From Candidatus Gastranaerophilales bacterium (GTDB taxonomy: Bacteria > Cyanobacteriota > Vampirovibrionia > Gastranaerophilales > Gastranaerophilaceae): a stretch of DNA of 64,000 nt. Position 1 is the stretch's first letter. Each line of letters begins with the position of its first letter. The stretch lies in the NCBI GenBank assembly GCA_017461425.1, contig JAFTXY010000004.1, positions 1-64,000 of the forward strand. The letters run 5' to 3'. The position numbers were made by a program, and so were the translations under genes. This document shows positions 27,200 to 36,124 of this stretch, in pieces. The notes under the pieces were generated by a model. It made no database searches. It was not told where the DNA came from and worked only from the letters and a program-made list of their open reading frames with translations.

Positions 27200-28303
27200 C
27201 TAATTTATTTCTTTATATAAAGAAGAATATCTTGCATAGTATTCTTCAGGATTTTCTTTTGCGGCTTTAATTATATCTTGAATTTCAATGAATTTTTGCG
27301 CTAAATTAGGGTCGAATTGCGCTCCTGCGCATTTTTGAATTTCTTCTATTGCAACTTCATGAGATAAAGCAACTCTATATGAGCGAGTTGATGTCATTGC
27401 GTCATAAGTATCTGCCAAAGCTATAACTCTAGCGGAAAATGGTATATCTTCGCCTGCTAATTTGTCAGGATATCCTCTTCCGTCCCATCTTTCGTGATGA
27501 TGTTTAACTCCAGGTGATACATCATGTAATTTTTTAATACTAGCGATAAGTTTTTCTGAATTTGCAGGGTGTGATTTCATAATAACGAATTCGTCATCTG
27601 TTAATTTCCCTGGTTTGCATAAAATAGCTTGAGGAATTGCGATTTTACCTATATCATGTAGTAAACCTGCCATTTCGATTTGCTCTAAAATGCTTTCATC
27701 CACATTTAATTCTTTTGCAAGAATAATTGAATATAATGTTACTCTCATAGAGTGCCCATGGGTGTATGGGTCTTTGGCATCAAGAGCAGAGGCTATTGAT
27801 TTGATGGTTTTATAGAAAAGCTCTTTTAAATCCTTTAAGATTAAAGATTTTGAGCTTGCTAAATCGAATTTATCTAAACCATTTCTTACTGCTTCTTGTA
27901 ATTCATCAGGATTAAATGGTTTTAAAACATATTGAAATAAGTTACATTTATTAACTGCATCTGTGATGATTTCTATATCAGAAAATCCAGTTAAAAGGAT
28001 TTTTATTACATCAGGAGCAATTTTATTTGCTTCTTCTAAAAATTTTGTACCTTCCATAATAGGCATTTTGTGGTCTGAAACAATAAGAGAGATATCATCT
28101 AAATTTCTTTTAAGGGTTTCTAATCCTTCAAGTCCATTTGAAGCCGTCATTATACGATATTTGCCCCTAAAAGTCCTTTTTAATAGTTGAAGATTATTAA
28201 TTTCGTCATCAACGATTAAAATAGTGTGTTCGTTATGTACACTTGTTGCGCTGATTAAATCTCCGAAACTATTTAAAAAAAGGTCATTTTTTACATTTAA
28301 CAC
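27200..28303 (-). CDS. Response regulator with HD-GYP domain (RpfG-like)
   Basis: This 367-residue cytosolic signalling protein is predicted to degrade cyclic-di-GMP. The receiver domain (about 27-145) has the acidic pair D32-D33, the phospho-acceptor D77 in S-D-H-K-M-P and K128 in L-K-P-F. The HD-GYP domain (about 165-345) has H216-D217 in H-D-I-G-K, the H-H-H at 268-270 and G-R-G-Y-P at 275-279, so both parts look active. The start is GTG at 28303 with GAGGA 8-12 nt upstream. No histidine kinase gene is adjacent. Confidence 0.9.
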   Translation of the reverse strand: MLNVKNDLFLNSFGDLISATSVHNEHTILIVDDEINNLQLLKRTFRGKYRIMTASNGLEGLETLKRNLDDISLIVSDHKMPIMEGTKFLEEANKIAPDVIKILLTGFSDIEIITDAVNKCNLFQYVLKPFNPDELQEAVRNGLDKFDLASSKSLILKDLKELFYKTIKSIASALDAKDPYTHGHSMRVTLYSIILAKELNVDESILEQIEMAGLLHDIGKIAIPQAILCKPGKLTDDEFVIMKSHPANSEKLIASIKKLHDVSPGVKHHHERWDGRGYPDKLAGEDIPFSARVIALADTYDAMTSTRSYRVALSHEVAIEEIQKCAGAQFDPNLAQKFIEIQDIIKAAKENPEEYYARYSSLYKEIN

Positions 28304-28456
28304 AAAAGTTATCCTCTTCTTATTTCAAATTGTATTACGGCAAATTTCAGAAATTCTTTAATTCTTTGTTAAATTATGTTAATTCACCATCATATTATAT
28401 TTTATAAAATTATTTCTTTTAAAACAATAAACCATTTAATTTAATCTACAAAGAAA

Positions 28457-28524
28457 GGCTCTTGTTCTCTTTACAAGAGCCCAGTAGCAAATACGGCATT
28501 ATATTGTATAAGACGTATTTTGCT
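28457..28524 (-). terminator. Tandem hairpins downstream of the 29134-28535 gene
   Basis: Two inverted repeats lie between the minus-strand genes. One is 28486-28495 with 28514-28524 (AGCAAATACG with CGTATTTTGCT, one bulge). The other is 28457-28465 with 28473-28481 (GGCTCTTGT with ACAAGAGCC), followed on the minus strand by TTTCTTTG. They fit a terminator for the gene at 28535. The rest of the 28304-28534 gap shows nothing else I can name. Confidence 0.6.
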
Positions 28525-28534
28525 TTTAAAAGTT

Positions 28535-29134
28535 TCAATTATTTTCATTTAGTTGTTTTTTGTAAATTAAAATAAAAGCTAGAACCAAACAATATAGAAC
28601 AAGTTCGCTTGTCTCTTCTATACAGGTATTATTTTTTTCTTCTGCAATTATTTGTGCAATGGTACATAATAAACATCCAAAAAATGTCCAAAAAGGAAAT
28701 TTTATATTATCAAAAATTTCTTTTATATTTTTCCATATTTTTTTTACAATTCCATAAATTCCAACCAAACCCATATACACGCCAATTATAATATGTGCAA
28801 GCCAGCCATATTTATAATGTGACCAAGTATAAAATTCGTGTGGATTGTCTGGATATTGGCAGAATATTGCTCTTCCGTTATTTAATTCTCTTGTAAACAT
28901 TAAAAATAAAACCATTGCTATAAAATAAAATAAAGGTTTATGTTTTTTTACAAAAAAGCAAGCAACAAAAGCAGCAAACAAAGCGACTAGTTGCACATTT
29001 TCCAATAAGGAATTTTCCAAAATTTCTGTAATGTTCATTAATTTGATAAAAATAATACTTAAAATTAATGCAACGATAGAGATATAATTTGCATTAAAAA
29101 ATCTTAAATCCAGAGCTTTAATAAATTTAAACAT
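28535..29134 (-). CDS. Multi-pass membrane protein, unknown function
   Basis: This 199-residue protein has about six hydrophobic segments (near 17-36, 47-62, 68-82, 110-130, 146-162 and 176-190). Conserved-looking polar residues lie within or between them: R-E-L-N-N-G-R near 82-88, Y-G-W near 109-111, and E-E near 166 with E-E-T-S-E-L near 173. Buried acidic and arginine residues like these suggest an enzyme or ion path rather than a simple anchor. No family is recognised. GGGAAAA lies before the ATG. Confidence 0.75.
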   Translation of the reverse strand: MFKFIKALDLRFFNANYISIVALILSIIFIKLMNITEILENSLLENVQLVALFAAFVACFFVKKHKPLFYFIAMVLFLMFTRELNNGRAIFCQYPDNPHEFYTWSHYKYGWLAHIIIGVYMGLVGIYGIVKKIWKNIKEIFDNIKFPFWTFFGCLLCTIAQIIAEEKNNTCIEETSELVLYCLVLAFILIYKKQLNENN

Positions 29135-29186
29135 AAACTTTTCCCATAAATATTCCTTTATTATCTTAGCATATTTTAATAAATAT

Positions 29187-29222
29187 CTGTAATATAGTTT
29201 TTAGTATGTTAAAATGAATATA
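29187..29222 (+). promoter_or_regulatory. Predicted leaderless promoter of the FlhA-like gene
   Basis: The -10 box TAAAAT (29210-29215) is followed by 6 nt and then the ATG at 29222. No Shine-Dalgarno is present. The -35 (CTGTAA, 29187-29192) is weak. Confidence 0.45.
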
Positions 29223-30673
29223 TGAATAAAGAATTTAGACAAGAATTTTCGATTAAATCGATTCCAACGGATGATACGTTATTACTTGAAAATACACTAA
29301 ATGCTATGGCCACAACAGGATGGGAGTTGTATTCAATTTATGAAGCAGAACAAAATTCAAAAATTGTTTATAACTGCATTTTTGTAAAAGAAACGCCTGT
29401 TAGTGGTGATGAAACTGAAGAAGATATTATCAATTTCAGAAATAGTGTTGAAAGAATGCTCTATTCCAAAGAAGAGCCATATGAATTATGTCTAAATCTA
29501 CAAAGAAAAATCAAAGAGAAAAAAGAAAAAATTTCACGTGTTAAAAAGTTTCTTGAAAATGCAAAAGATGAAGAAAGAGACTTGTTAAATGATGAAATTA
29601 AAAAAGATATTGATGAATTAAATGATTTAAAACGTGATTTAAAAGATATTTTAGCACCTTCAAAAATGTCAAAATTTTTAGGTGAGGAAAAATTATCGAT
29701 AAATCTTTCAAGCGAAAATTATTCTTTGTGTGATTTATCGCAAAATAAAAATTTATTATCTCAAACTGTTAAAGTAAGACAAGAATTAACAAAAAATTTG
29801 GGTTATATTATTCCAAAAGTTCAATTTATTGAAAATACTTCTTTGGACGAATATGAATTTACAATTAATATCCATGGGGTAAGTGTTGTCAGTGCAAAAG
29901 CTTATCCAAACCACCTTGCGTTTTTTGATGATGAATTAAATATTGATAAAATTCCTAAAAATTCATTTAAAACAAAAGACCCATTAACTAAAAGAAAACT
30001 TATTTGGATAAATAAAGAAGAATGTGAAAATTTCTGGGTAGAGGGAATTGAGCCAACAGAATATATTGCAAATTATTTAAGTTATTATGCAATTGTACAT
30101 GTTGACGAAATTTTTGATTATAACGATTTAAATAGATATGTTGATTTTGTTGCAAATCAAAATGCATTTTTAACAGATTCTATTTTGGGTGAATTTGTTA
30201 GTATTTCTGAATTAAAATATATTCTAACCTCTCTTATTAGAGAAAGAGTTAGCATAAAAGATATAACTTATATTTTTGAAAAATTGAACGATTTTTCTGA
30301 TGATCCAAACAAGGCTGATCTATTAGATAAAATCAGATTATCTCTATCAAGACAAATATCTCAAAGTGTTGCTACAAAAGAAAAAGAGATATTTGCATAT
30401 GAGATTGATGATGACACAATGGAATTATTGGAAAAACAAACAAATAAAGATGAATCTAACATGAGAATAGATTTATCTAAGTTTTCTAAATTTAAAAAAA
30501 TCTTAAAAGAAACAAAAAAAGAAATAATTGAACAAAGTGCGATTTTAGTTGTTCCGCAACAATATAGACAAGTTATTTTTATCCTTGTATCTCAATTATT
30601 TATGGATATACCAGTAATCTGTTTTGAAGAAGTTGCGCTAGATTATAAATTAACAATATTGGGAAAAATTTAA
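29222..30673 (+). CDS. Orphan FlhA/InvA-type cytosolic export-gate domain with DUF4177-like N-terminus
   Basis: This 483-residue soluble protein has three parts. Residues 1-60 look like a DUF4177-type domain (G-W-E-L-Y-S-I at 33-39). Residues about 90-145 form a charged coiled coil. Residues about 155-483 match the cytosolic domain of FlhA and type III export gates: V-R-Q-E-L-T-K-N-L-G-Y-I-I-P at 185-198, N-I-H-G-V at 216-220, I-V-H-V-D-E-I near 291-297, and L-I-R-E-R-V-S-I-K-D at 338-347. The eight-helix membrane domain and FHIPEP motif of FlhA are absent, and no membrane gene lies beside it. In flagella this domain forms a nonameric ring that docks chaperone-substrate complexes. Its role without the membrane gate is unknown. 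Confidence 0.82.
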   Translation: MNKEFRQEFSIKSIPTDDTLLLENTLNAMATTGWELYSIYEAEQNSKIVYNCIFVKETPVSGDETEEDIINFRNSVERMLYSKEEPYELCLNLQRKIKEKKEKISRVKKFLENAKDEERDLLNDEIKKDIDELNDLKRDLKDILAPSKMSKFLGEEKLSINLSSENYSLCDLSQNKNLLSQTVKVRQELTKNLGYIIPKVQFIENTSLDEYEFTINIHGVSVVSAKAYPNHLAFFDDELNIDKIPKNSFKTKDPLTKRKLIWINKEECENFWVEGIEPTEYIANYLSYYAIVHVDEIFDYNDLNRYVDFVANQNAFLTDSILGEFVSISELKYILTSLIRERVSIKDITYIFEKLNDFSDDPNKADLLDKIRLSLSRQISQSVATKEKEIFAYEIDDDTMELLEKQTNKDESNMRIDLSKFSKFKKILKETKKEIIEQSAILVVPQQYRQVIFILVSQLFMDIPVICFEEVALDYKLTILGKI

Positions 30674-30960
30674 TTAGCTAATAAAATTTCTTCTTGAGAT
30701 TGTGCTTCTTTTTGCTCTTGTAATAATCTTTTTTTATTCATTTGGCGTTTGTAAATAACGCTGCTTAATAGATTGTATGCAGATTCACTGTTCACACAAT
30801 TTATATGGATGGCTTCATCACTTAATTCTATATCTATTGATTTTGTGGAAACGAAATCGGACTTATAGCCTGTTATTTGGATAATTCTATTTTTTAAAAT
30901 AGACAACGGTAGTGCGATAAATTCCTCAAACGAGTCCATAATTTTATTTTTACTTTTCAT
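30670..30960 (-). CDS. Small soluble protein, unknown function
   Basis: About 96 residues. The N-terminus is basic, followed by a possible alpha/beta core (residues 10-75) and a charged helical tail rich in Q, E and K. Its stop overlaps the 3' end of the convergent FlhA-like gene by 4 nt. The -10 box TATAAT (30969-30974) lies 8 nt before the ATG at 30960, so a leaderless message is possible; a TTG at 30969 is the other in-frame start. No family is recognised. Confidence 0.6.
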   Translation of the reverse strand: MKSKNKIMDSFEEFIALPLSILKNRIIQITGYKSDFVSTKSIDIELSDEAIHINCVNSESAYNLLSSVIYKRQMNKKRLLQEQKEAQSQEEILLAN

Positions 30961-31038
30961 TAAAACCAATTATAACAAATATTCAATTTTTTTTGTATAA
31001 TTATTTAAACAAGTTTAAGTTAAATAAAGGAAAAGATA

Positions 31039-31890
31039 ATGTCTGAAAATTTATATCATGAAATTACTCCAGAGGGTTTTGGAATTGCAATCGAAAAAGA
31101 TAAAGATTTATTTTCAATGAAATCACCTTATCAACAAATAGATTTCTTTCATTCTCGTGCTTTTGGAAATGTTATGACCTTAGATGGTTTGATGATGACA
31201 ACCGAAAGAGATGAATTTTTCTATCATGAAATGATTTCACACATTCCAATGCTTACTCATCCAAATCCAGAATATGTTTTAGTTATTGGCGGCGGTGATG
31301 GTGGCACAGTTAGAGAAATTCTTAAACATCCATCAGTAAAGCGTGTTGATATGGTTGAAATTGATGGTGATGTTGTTGAAGGATGTAAAAAATATCAACC
31401 AACAATTTCATGCGCTTTAGGGGATCCTCGTGTGAATGTTTTAATACAAGATGCGGTTGAATTTATTAAAGATAAAGTTGATGAGTATGATGTTGTTTTA
31501 TCAGATTCAACAGATCCAATAGGACCTGGAGAAGGTTTGTTTAATGATAATTTCTATAATAATGTTAAACGTGCATTGAAAAAAGGCGGAATTGTTGTAC
31601 CTCAAACAGAAGGACCTTTTGCTCAATCTGAAAATATGAGAAAAACATATCAAATGCTAAGACGTGTGTTTAAAAATGTTGCTCCATATTGTGGTCCTAT
31701 GCCAACATATCCTGGTGGATATTGGTCTTGGGGATTTTGTAGTGATGATGTTGAAATTCCTAGAGATTACACAAAAATTGATGAAAAAAGAGCAAGTGAA
31801 ATTGAAAAAACTTGTAAAATCTACAATAGAGAACTTCATAGCGCAGTATTTTGCGTTCCAAATTTTGTTAAAGAATTAGCTAATGGATAA
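31039..31890 (+). CDS. speE: Spermidine synthase
   Basis: This aminopropyltransferase adds an aminopropyl group from decarboxylated SAM to putrescine. The 283-residue protein has the typical N-terminal beta domain, V-L-V-I-G-G-G-D-G-G-T-V-R-E near 80-93, the catalytic D-S-T-D-P-I-G-P-G near 157, and the Q-T-E-G and P-T-Y-P-G-G segments. AAAGGAAAA precedes the ATG, and TATAAT lies about 40 nt upstream. It overlaps aroA by 8 nt. With the agmatinase at 62833 it supports a polyamine pathway from arginine. Confidence 0.95.
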   Translation: MSENLYHEITPEGFGIAIEKDKDLFSMKSPYQQIDFFHSRAFGNVMTLDGLMMTTERDEFFYHEMISHIPMLTHPNPEYVLVIGGGDGGTVREILKHPSVKRVDMVEIDGDVVEGCKKYQPTISCALGDPRVNVLIQDAVEFIKDKVDEYDVVLSDSTDPIGPGEGLFNDNFYNNVKRALKKGGIVVPQTEGPFAQSENMRKTYQMLRRVFKNVAPYCGPMPTYPGGYWSWGFCSDDVEIPRDYTKIDEKRASEIEKTCKIYNRELHSAVFCVPNFVKELANG

Positions 31891-33178
31891 TATTTTAAAA
31901 ACAAAAAAAAATATTAGTGGACTATCAGGCGAAATTACTATTCCGCCTGATAAGTCTATTTCTCATAGAGCATTGATTTTTGGAGCCTTAACAAAAGGAA
32001 TTGTTGAAATTAAAAATCTTTCTTTGGGGGAAGATTGTCTTGCAACATTAAAAATATTGGAAAATCTTGGAGTTAAATACAAATTCATTTCTGAAAGAGA
32101 TTTAATTTTAGATAGTTCTAATGGATTTAGTATTCCGAAAGTTGCTCTTGATTGTGGAAATTCTGGGACAACAACAAGACTCTTAATGGGTTTTTTGGCA
32201 GGTCAAAATTTTGATTGTGAATTATTTGGAGATGAAAGTCTTTCAAAGCGTCCTATGAAAAGGGTTATTGAGCCATTAACTAAAATGGGTGCTGAAATTA
32301 ATTCAAATGATTTTAAAATGCCCATAAAAATTAAAGGAAAAGAATTAAATGCTATTGAATACCATACTCCTATAGCTTCAGCTCAAGTAAAAAGTTGTTT
32401 AATGCTTGCAGGGTTAAATGCTTTAGGTAAAACAAAAATCTATGAAAAAACTTTATCTAGAAACCATTCTGAAATTATGCTTGAATATTTAGGGGCGAAA
32501 ATCAAAACAGGAATAGAAAATGGTGAGTTTTTTACAGAAATTGAAAAATCAAATTTAATTCCAAAAAGCCTTGGAGTTGTGGGAGATATTTCTTCTGCTT
32601 CATTTTTTATGGTTGCTGCAGCAATTACTCCAAATTCACATATAATTATTAAAAATGTTGGAATAAATCCAACAAGAACCGGAATATTGGATATTTTTAA
32701 ACAAGCGGAAATTAATTTTAATTTATTAAATCAAAAAACTGTTTGCAATGAATTATGTGCAGATATTGAAGTTAAATACACTCCAAATATTAAGCCATTT
32801 GTAATTCAAGGAGAAATTATTCCAAGACTTATTGACGAAATACCGATTTTGGCTGTTTTAGCAACACAAGCGCAAGGAAAAACAATTGTTAAAGATGCGC
32901 AAGACTTAAGAAACAAAGAATCCGATAGAATTAAAACTATTGTTGAAGCATTTAATGAGCTTGGAATTGAGATTAAAGAAAATCAAGATGGCTTTGAAAT
33001 TATAGGAAAAAAAGAAATCAGCAAAAGCGTATCTTTAAAGACATATTTAGATCATAGACTTGCGATGAGTTATTATGTGATGTCTTTAATAAATCAAGAG
33101 CAAATGGAAATTAAAGGTTTTGATTGCATAAATACATCTTTTCCTGAATTTATGAAATTAATGGAAGAATTAATATAG
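31883..33178 (+). CDS. aroA: 3-phosphoshikimate 1-carboxyvinyltransferase (EPSP synthase)
   Basis: It joins phosphoenolpyruvate to shikimate 3-phosphate in the shikimate pathway. The 431-residue protein shows P-P-D-K-S-I-S-H-R-A near 20-30, D-C-G-N-S-G-T-T-T-R near 90-100, S-A-Q-V-K-S near 165-170, and the C-terminal R-N-K-E-S-D-R-I and D-H-R-L-A-M segments, so the active site is complete. It starts within the end of speE and is followed 1 nt later by the DUF4145-like gene. Confidence 0.96.
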   Translation: MDNILKTKKNISGLSGEITIPPDKSISHRALIFGALTKGIVEIKNLSLGEDCLATLKILENLGVKYKFISERDLILDSSNGFSIPKVALDCGNSGTTTRLLMGFLAGQNFDCELFGDESLSKRPMKRVIEPLTKMGAEINSNDFKMPIKIKGKELNAIEYHTPIASAQVKSCLMLAGLNALGKTKIYEKTLSRNHSEIMLEYLGAKIKTGIENGEFFTEIEKSNLIPKSLGVVGDISSASFFMVAAAITPNSHIIIKNVGINPTRTGILDIFKQAEINFNLLNQKTVCNELCADIEVKYTPNIKPFVIQGEIIPRLIDEIPILAVLATQAQGKTIVKDAQDLRNKESDRIKTIVEAFNELGIEIKENQDGFEIIGKKEISKSVSLKTYLDHRLAMSYYVMSLINQEQMEIKGFDCINTSFPEFMKLMEELI

Positions 33179-33179
33179 T

Positions 33180-34007
33180 ATGGCAGATAATTTTGATTTT
33201 TTAAAAAAAATCGATGAGGAACTTTTTGAATTAATCCAAGATGCTCAAAAATTATTTAGAGATGAGTATTTTAATCAATGCGTTGTGCAATTGAGAATTT
33301 TTGCTGAAAAAATGTCTAAAAAAATTCTTGACTCAAATGATTCCAATATGACATTTGATGATACTTTAAATTGCTTAAAAGACAAGATTAAAACCCAAAG
33401 AGAGCAAGAATTTATTGATGATTTATTTTTTATTAAGCAACAAGGAAACAAATGTGCCCACGGAGAAGATATTGCTCCATCAGTTGCTCTTGAGGCAATT
33501 CAAAGAGCGTTTGAAGCGGCGATAAATTATGCTTATTCAAAGAAAAAAGACGAAAAAATAAATAAATTACAATTTGATGCAACTCTTCTTATAACTGGAA
33601 AACCTCAAAAAGAAGTTAAATTAGTTGATAAATATATAGAACTTGCAAATCAAGAAAAAGAGGAGCTTTTAAATTCAAAACAAGGCGAATTTCATTCTCA
33701 AGTTGAAAAGAAAGATGAAAATGGCTTTAAGGATGAAAGTTTTATTCAAAATCCAAAAAAATATAAAGAAAAAAAGAAAAAAGAACTAACCCCTACTCAG
33801 AAAAAAATTAAAGAAAAAGTTAAAAATGCAAAGAAAAATTTAAAACAAAATATAAATGCTTCTCAAAATAAAAAGCCAAAAAAGCAAACAAAAAAACAGC
33901 TAAAAACCGCTCAAGAAAAGAGATATAAGATAATTAAATTAATCTTATTTTTAAGTTTTGTTACAATATCATTAAGTTTTATTACAAAAATGCTCTTTTT
34001 TTTATGA
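33180..34007 (+). CDS. DUF4145-like protein with C-terminal membrane anchor
   Basis: This 275-residue protein has an N-terminal helical domain (1-115) resembling the DUF4145 domain found in many restriction and defence proteins, with R-I-F-A-E-K-M near 40-46 and G-N-K-C-A-H-G near 90-96. A long, strongly basic lysine-rich linker (about 165-245) follows, then one C-terminal membrane helix (about 252-272), making it a tail-anchored inner-membrane protein. The basic linker could contact nucleic acid or lipid. It starts 1 nt after the aroA stop, so co-expression is likely, but no shared function is obvious. Confidence 0.7.
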   Translation: MADNFDFLKKIDEELFELIQDAQKLFRDEYFNQCVVQLRIFAEKMSKKILDSNDSNMTFDDTLNCLKDKIKTQREQEFIDDLFFIKQQGNKCAHGEDIAPSVALEAIQRAFEAAINYAYSKKKDEKINKLQFDATLLITGKPQKEVKLVDKYIELANQEKEELLNSKQGEFHSQVEKKDENGFKDESFIQNPKKYKEKKKKELTPTQKKIKEKVKNAKKNLKQNINASQNKKPKKQTKKQLKTAQEKRYKIIKLILFLSFVTISLSFITKMLFFL

Positions 34008-34077
34008 CCTTTGAAATCGACTTTTTTTAAAATACTTTATTAACATGTAAGATGTTATGCGATAGAAAAAAGTCATT

Positions 34078-34245
34078 ATGGAAAACACAAGGTCTCAAAT
34101 CTTTAATAATATTGAATTAAAAGAAAAAAGCGAATTTTTAAAAGAATTGCTTGGCTTTGACTATTGCGATTTTAGAATTAAACTTTTGACAAGAAAAATT
34201 AAATTTGAAACATATAGAACAAAAGCTAAAACTTCAACTATTTAA
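34078..34245 (+). CDS. Possible 55-residue basic protein
   Basis: An ATG-to-TAA frame of 55 codons encodes a soluble, lysine-rich peptide with a plausible helix (residues 12-27) and a basic tail. It fits neatly between two genes on the same strand. There is no Shine-Dalgarno and no clear promoter, so it may be a chance frame. Confidence 0.4.
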   Translation: MENTRSQIFNNIELKEKSEFLKELLGFDYCDFRIKLLTRKIKFETYRTKAKTSTI

Positions 34246-34266
34246 TTTTTGTGTTAATCTTGTCTT

Positions 34267-34995
34267 GTGAAAAAGAAATTATTATTTTTAGATTTTGACG
34301 GAGTTTTATTTGATACCTTAAAAGAAGTGTATCTTGTAAATCGTTTTCATTATTCAGGAATTGATTTATTTGAAAAAATTGATGAAAAAGAATATGAATT
34401 ATATTCAAAATATAAATTTTTAGTTTATAACATTTGGATGTTTCATTATTTTAATCCTTTAATTTTTGATAAAGTTCCTGAAAATGAAATAATCAGAAGA
34501 TATAAAAATGCACTTGAAAATAGAGATTTAAAGGCAGAAGAAAAGTTCTGCCAAGAATTTTTAGCAATTAGAACAAATTTGGTTAAAAATCATTATGATT
34601 TTTGGAAAAATTTAGAAACCCCGTATGATTTCTTTTTTGGAATAAAAGAATTAGCCCAAAAAAATAATGAAATTGTTATTATTTCAAAGAAAAATAAAAC
34701 CGCTATTATAGAAAGATTTGAGTCGCATGGTTTTAAAATAGATTCATCAAAAGTTATTGCAAGAGAAATCTTGGCTGATTATTCTTCTAAAGGTGAATTT
34801 ATGGATGAATATATGCTAAAAAATGGTTTTAATAGTGCAATTTTTGTTGATGATAATCAAAATAATTTAAAAACAAATACTAATCCAAAAATCAAAAATA
34901 TTCTTGCTTTATGGGGTAATTCAGAACCTGATTCAGTTGGTTATACCCAAAAAGAAGCGTTAGATGAAATAAACGATTATTTTAATTCTAAATAA
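34267..34995 (+). CDS. HAD-superfamily hydrolase
   Basis: This 242-residue probable phosphatase has the HAD motif I D-F-D-G-V-L-F-D near residues 8-15, a helical cap domain (about 20-120), motif II/III S-K-K-N near 141 and motif IV F-V-D-D-N-Q near 196. It is a general-purpose family and the substrate is unknown. The start is GTG with no Shine-Dalgarno; a weak -10 (TAATCT, 34255-34260) lies 6 nt before it. Its 3' end overlaps the convergent gene by 19 nt. Confidence 0.8.
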   Translation: MKKKLLFLDFDGVLFDTLKEVYLVNRFHYSGIDLFEKIDEKEYELYSKYKFLVYNIWMFHYFNPLIFDKVPENEIIRRYKNALENRDLKAEEKFCQEFLAIRTNLVKNHYDFWKNLETPYDFFFGIKELAQKNNEIVIISKKNKTAIIERFESHGFKIDSSKVIAREILADYSSKGEFMDEYMLKNGFNSAIFVDDNQNNLKTNTNPKIKNILALWGNSEPDSVGYTQKEALDEINDYFNSK

Positions 34996-35582
34996 TGTTT
35001 TGTTCTGTCGTTTAGATTTTTGTAATTAATATCGACGCTTCTTTGGTTTTGCGCTTTAAACTGCTCGATAATAAAGTCGTTGCGTTCGTTTGTTTTGTTT
35101 AATTTTGTTATTTCTTCTATGTTTTGCGCTTTTTTGTCAGAAACAACATCTAAAAATCCAAGATTTGTTGTGATTTTGTTGTTTTTGATTTTTGCTGTGT
35201 ATTTTTTGTTTTTATAAAAAATTGTGTGATAGTATGTTATTTTTTTATTTTCAATTTCAAAACTTTGAGTTATATCAAAATAAATATCATTTTTGATAGT
35301 TTCCCAAGTGGAATTATTTTCTTTTAAAACAACAAGTTTATAACCTGCTAGACTGTAAAATAAATTAGATTTAACTATTCCTATGATTTCATTTTTATTA
35401 TCTTCATTTATGTCGTGAAAATATCCAACAACATCTCCCTCGAATTCTGGGATTTTATTTGTAATATATTCTTTTAAAATTTCATTTGCTTTAGTATCGC
35501 CAGATTTATTAAAATCATAATTTATGGCAAATGCAGGGGATATGCTTAATAATACCGTTAAAAATAATAAAAAATTTCTCAT
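34977..35582 (-). CDS. Secreted protein, unknown function
   Basis: This 201-residue protein has a Sec signal peptide (residues 1-19, ending P-A-F-A). The mature part contains a region with D-I-N-E-D-N-K-N-E near 57-65, reminiscent of calcium-binding loops in repeat proteins, followed by beta-rich segments and a helical C-terminus. It is probably periplasmic. No family is recognised. Confidence 0.75.
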   Translation of the reverse strand: MRNFLLFLTVLLSISPAFAINYDFNKSGDTKANEILKEYITNKIPEFEGDVVGYFHDINEDNKNEIIGIVKSNLFYSLAGYKLVVLKENNSTWETIKNDIYFDITQSFEIENKKITYYHTIFYKNKKYTAKIKNNKITTNLGFLDVVSDKKAQNIEEITKLNKTNERNDFIIEQFKAQNQRSVDINYKNLNDRTKHYLELK

Positions 35583-35705
35583 ACATTGATATTATCATTA
35601 AATTTGAACTTTGACAAAAAATAATTTTCACGAACATTGTAGTATAAAATACTGTTGTATTTTAGAGTAAAAAATGATATTATCTATCAAAATGAGGGAG
35701 AAAAA

Positions 35706-36044
35706 ATGGTAGATAACAGAGGCATATCTCCTGTATCAAGTTATTTTAAACCCGGCGATGCAAATAGCTCTGCTAACAAGATGTCTGAAGAAAAACAAGG
35801 TCAAGGCGGAGAATACTTTGCCCAAGAGATGCAAGAAGAAGAATCATCTGAATTTAATCGTGAAACTTTTCAAGATCGCTCCGCTCAACTAAGAGCTTCC
35901 TTGAATGGCCTTGCTATGGCAAATGCCGGTTCAATTATGGTGATGAAAACCTTAAAAGAGCGAGAAAAAGAAAAAAATAAAAAATTAAAAGAAGAAAATT
36001 TGGAAAATAAAGAAGAAAATCAAGAAGCGCTATCTGAAGAATAG
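35706..36044 (+). CDS. Small acidic/helical protein, unknown function
   Basis: From the ATG at 35706 this is a 112-residue protein without a signal peptide. It begins with a Ser/Pro/Gly-rich stretch, then an E/Q-rich part, a short A/L/M-rich helix near 65-85 and a highly charged K/E tail. GAGGGAG precedes the ATG by about 6 nt. An earlier in-frame ATG at 35655 lies in the promoter region and is unlikely. Confidence 0.65.
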   Translation: MVDNRGISPVSSYFKPGDANSSANKMSEEKQGQGGEYFAQEMQEEESSEFNRETFQDRSAQLRASLNGLAMANAGSIMVMKTLKEREKEKNKKLKEENLENKEENQEALSEE

Positions 36045-36124
36045 CTTTATATTTGAAAAAGATTTTTTGATATTATATAATTAAATCGCTCTTATTAGAG
36101 CTTAGTTGTTATAAGGAAATAAAA

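Noticed and set aside
29135-29221. Lost membrane part of FlhA upstream of the cytosolic domain (pseudogene hypothesis)
   Set aside because: The upstream region is only 87 nt to a divergent gene, and the protein has its own N-terminal domain and promoter, so simple truncation is unlikely.
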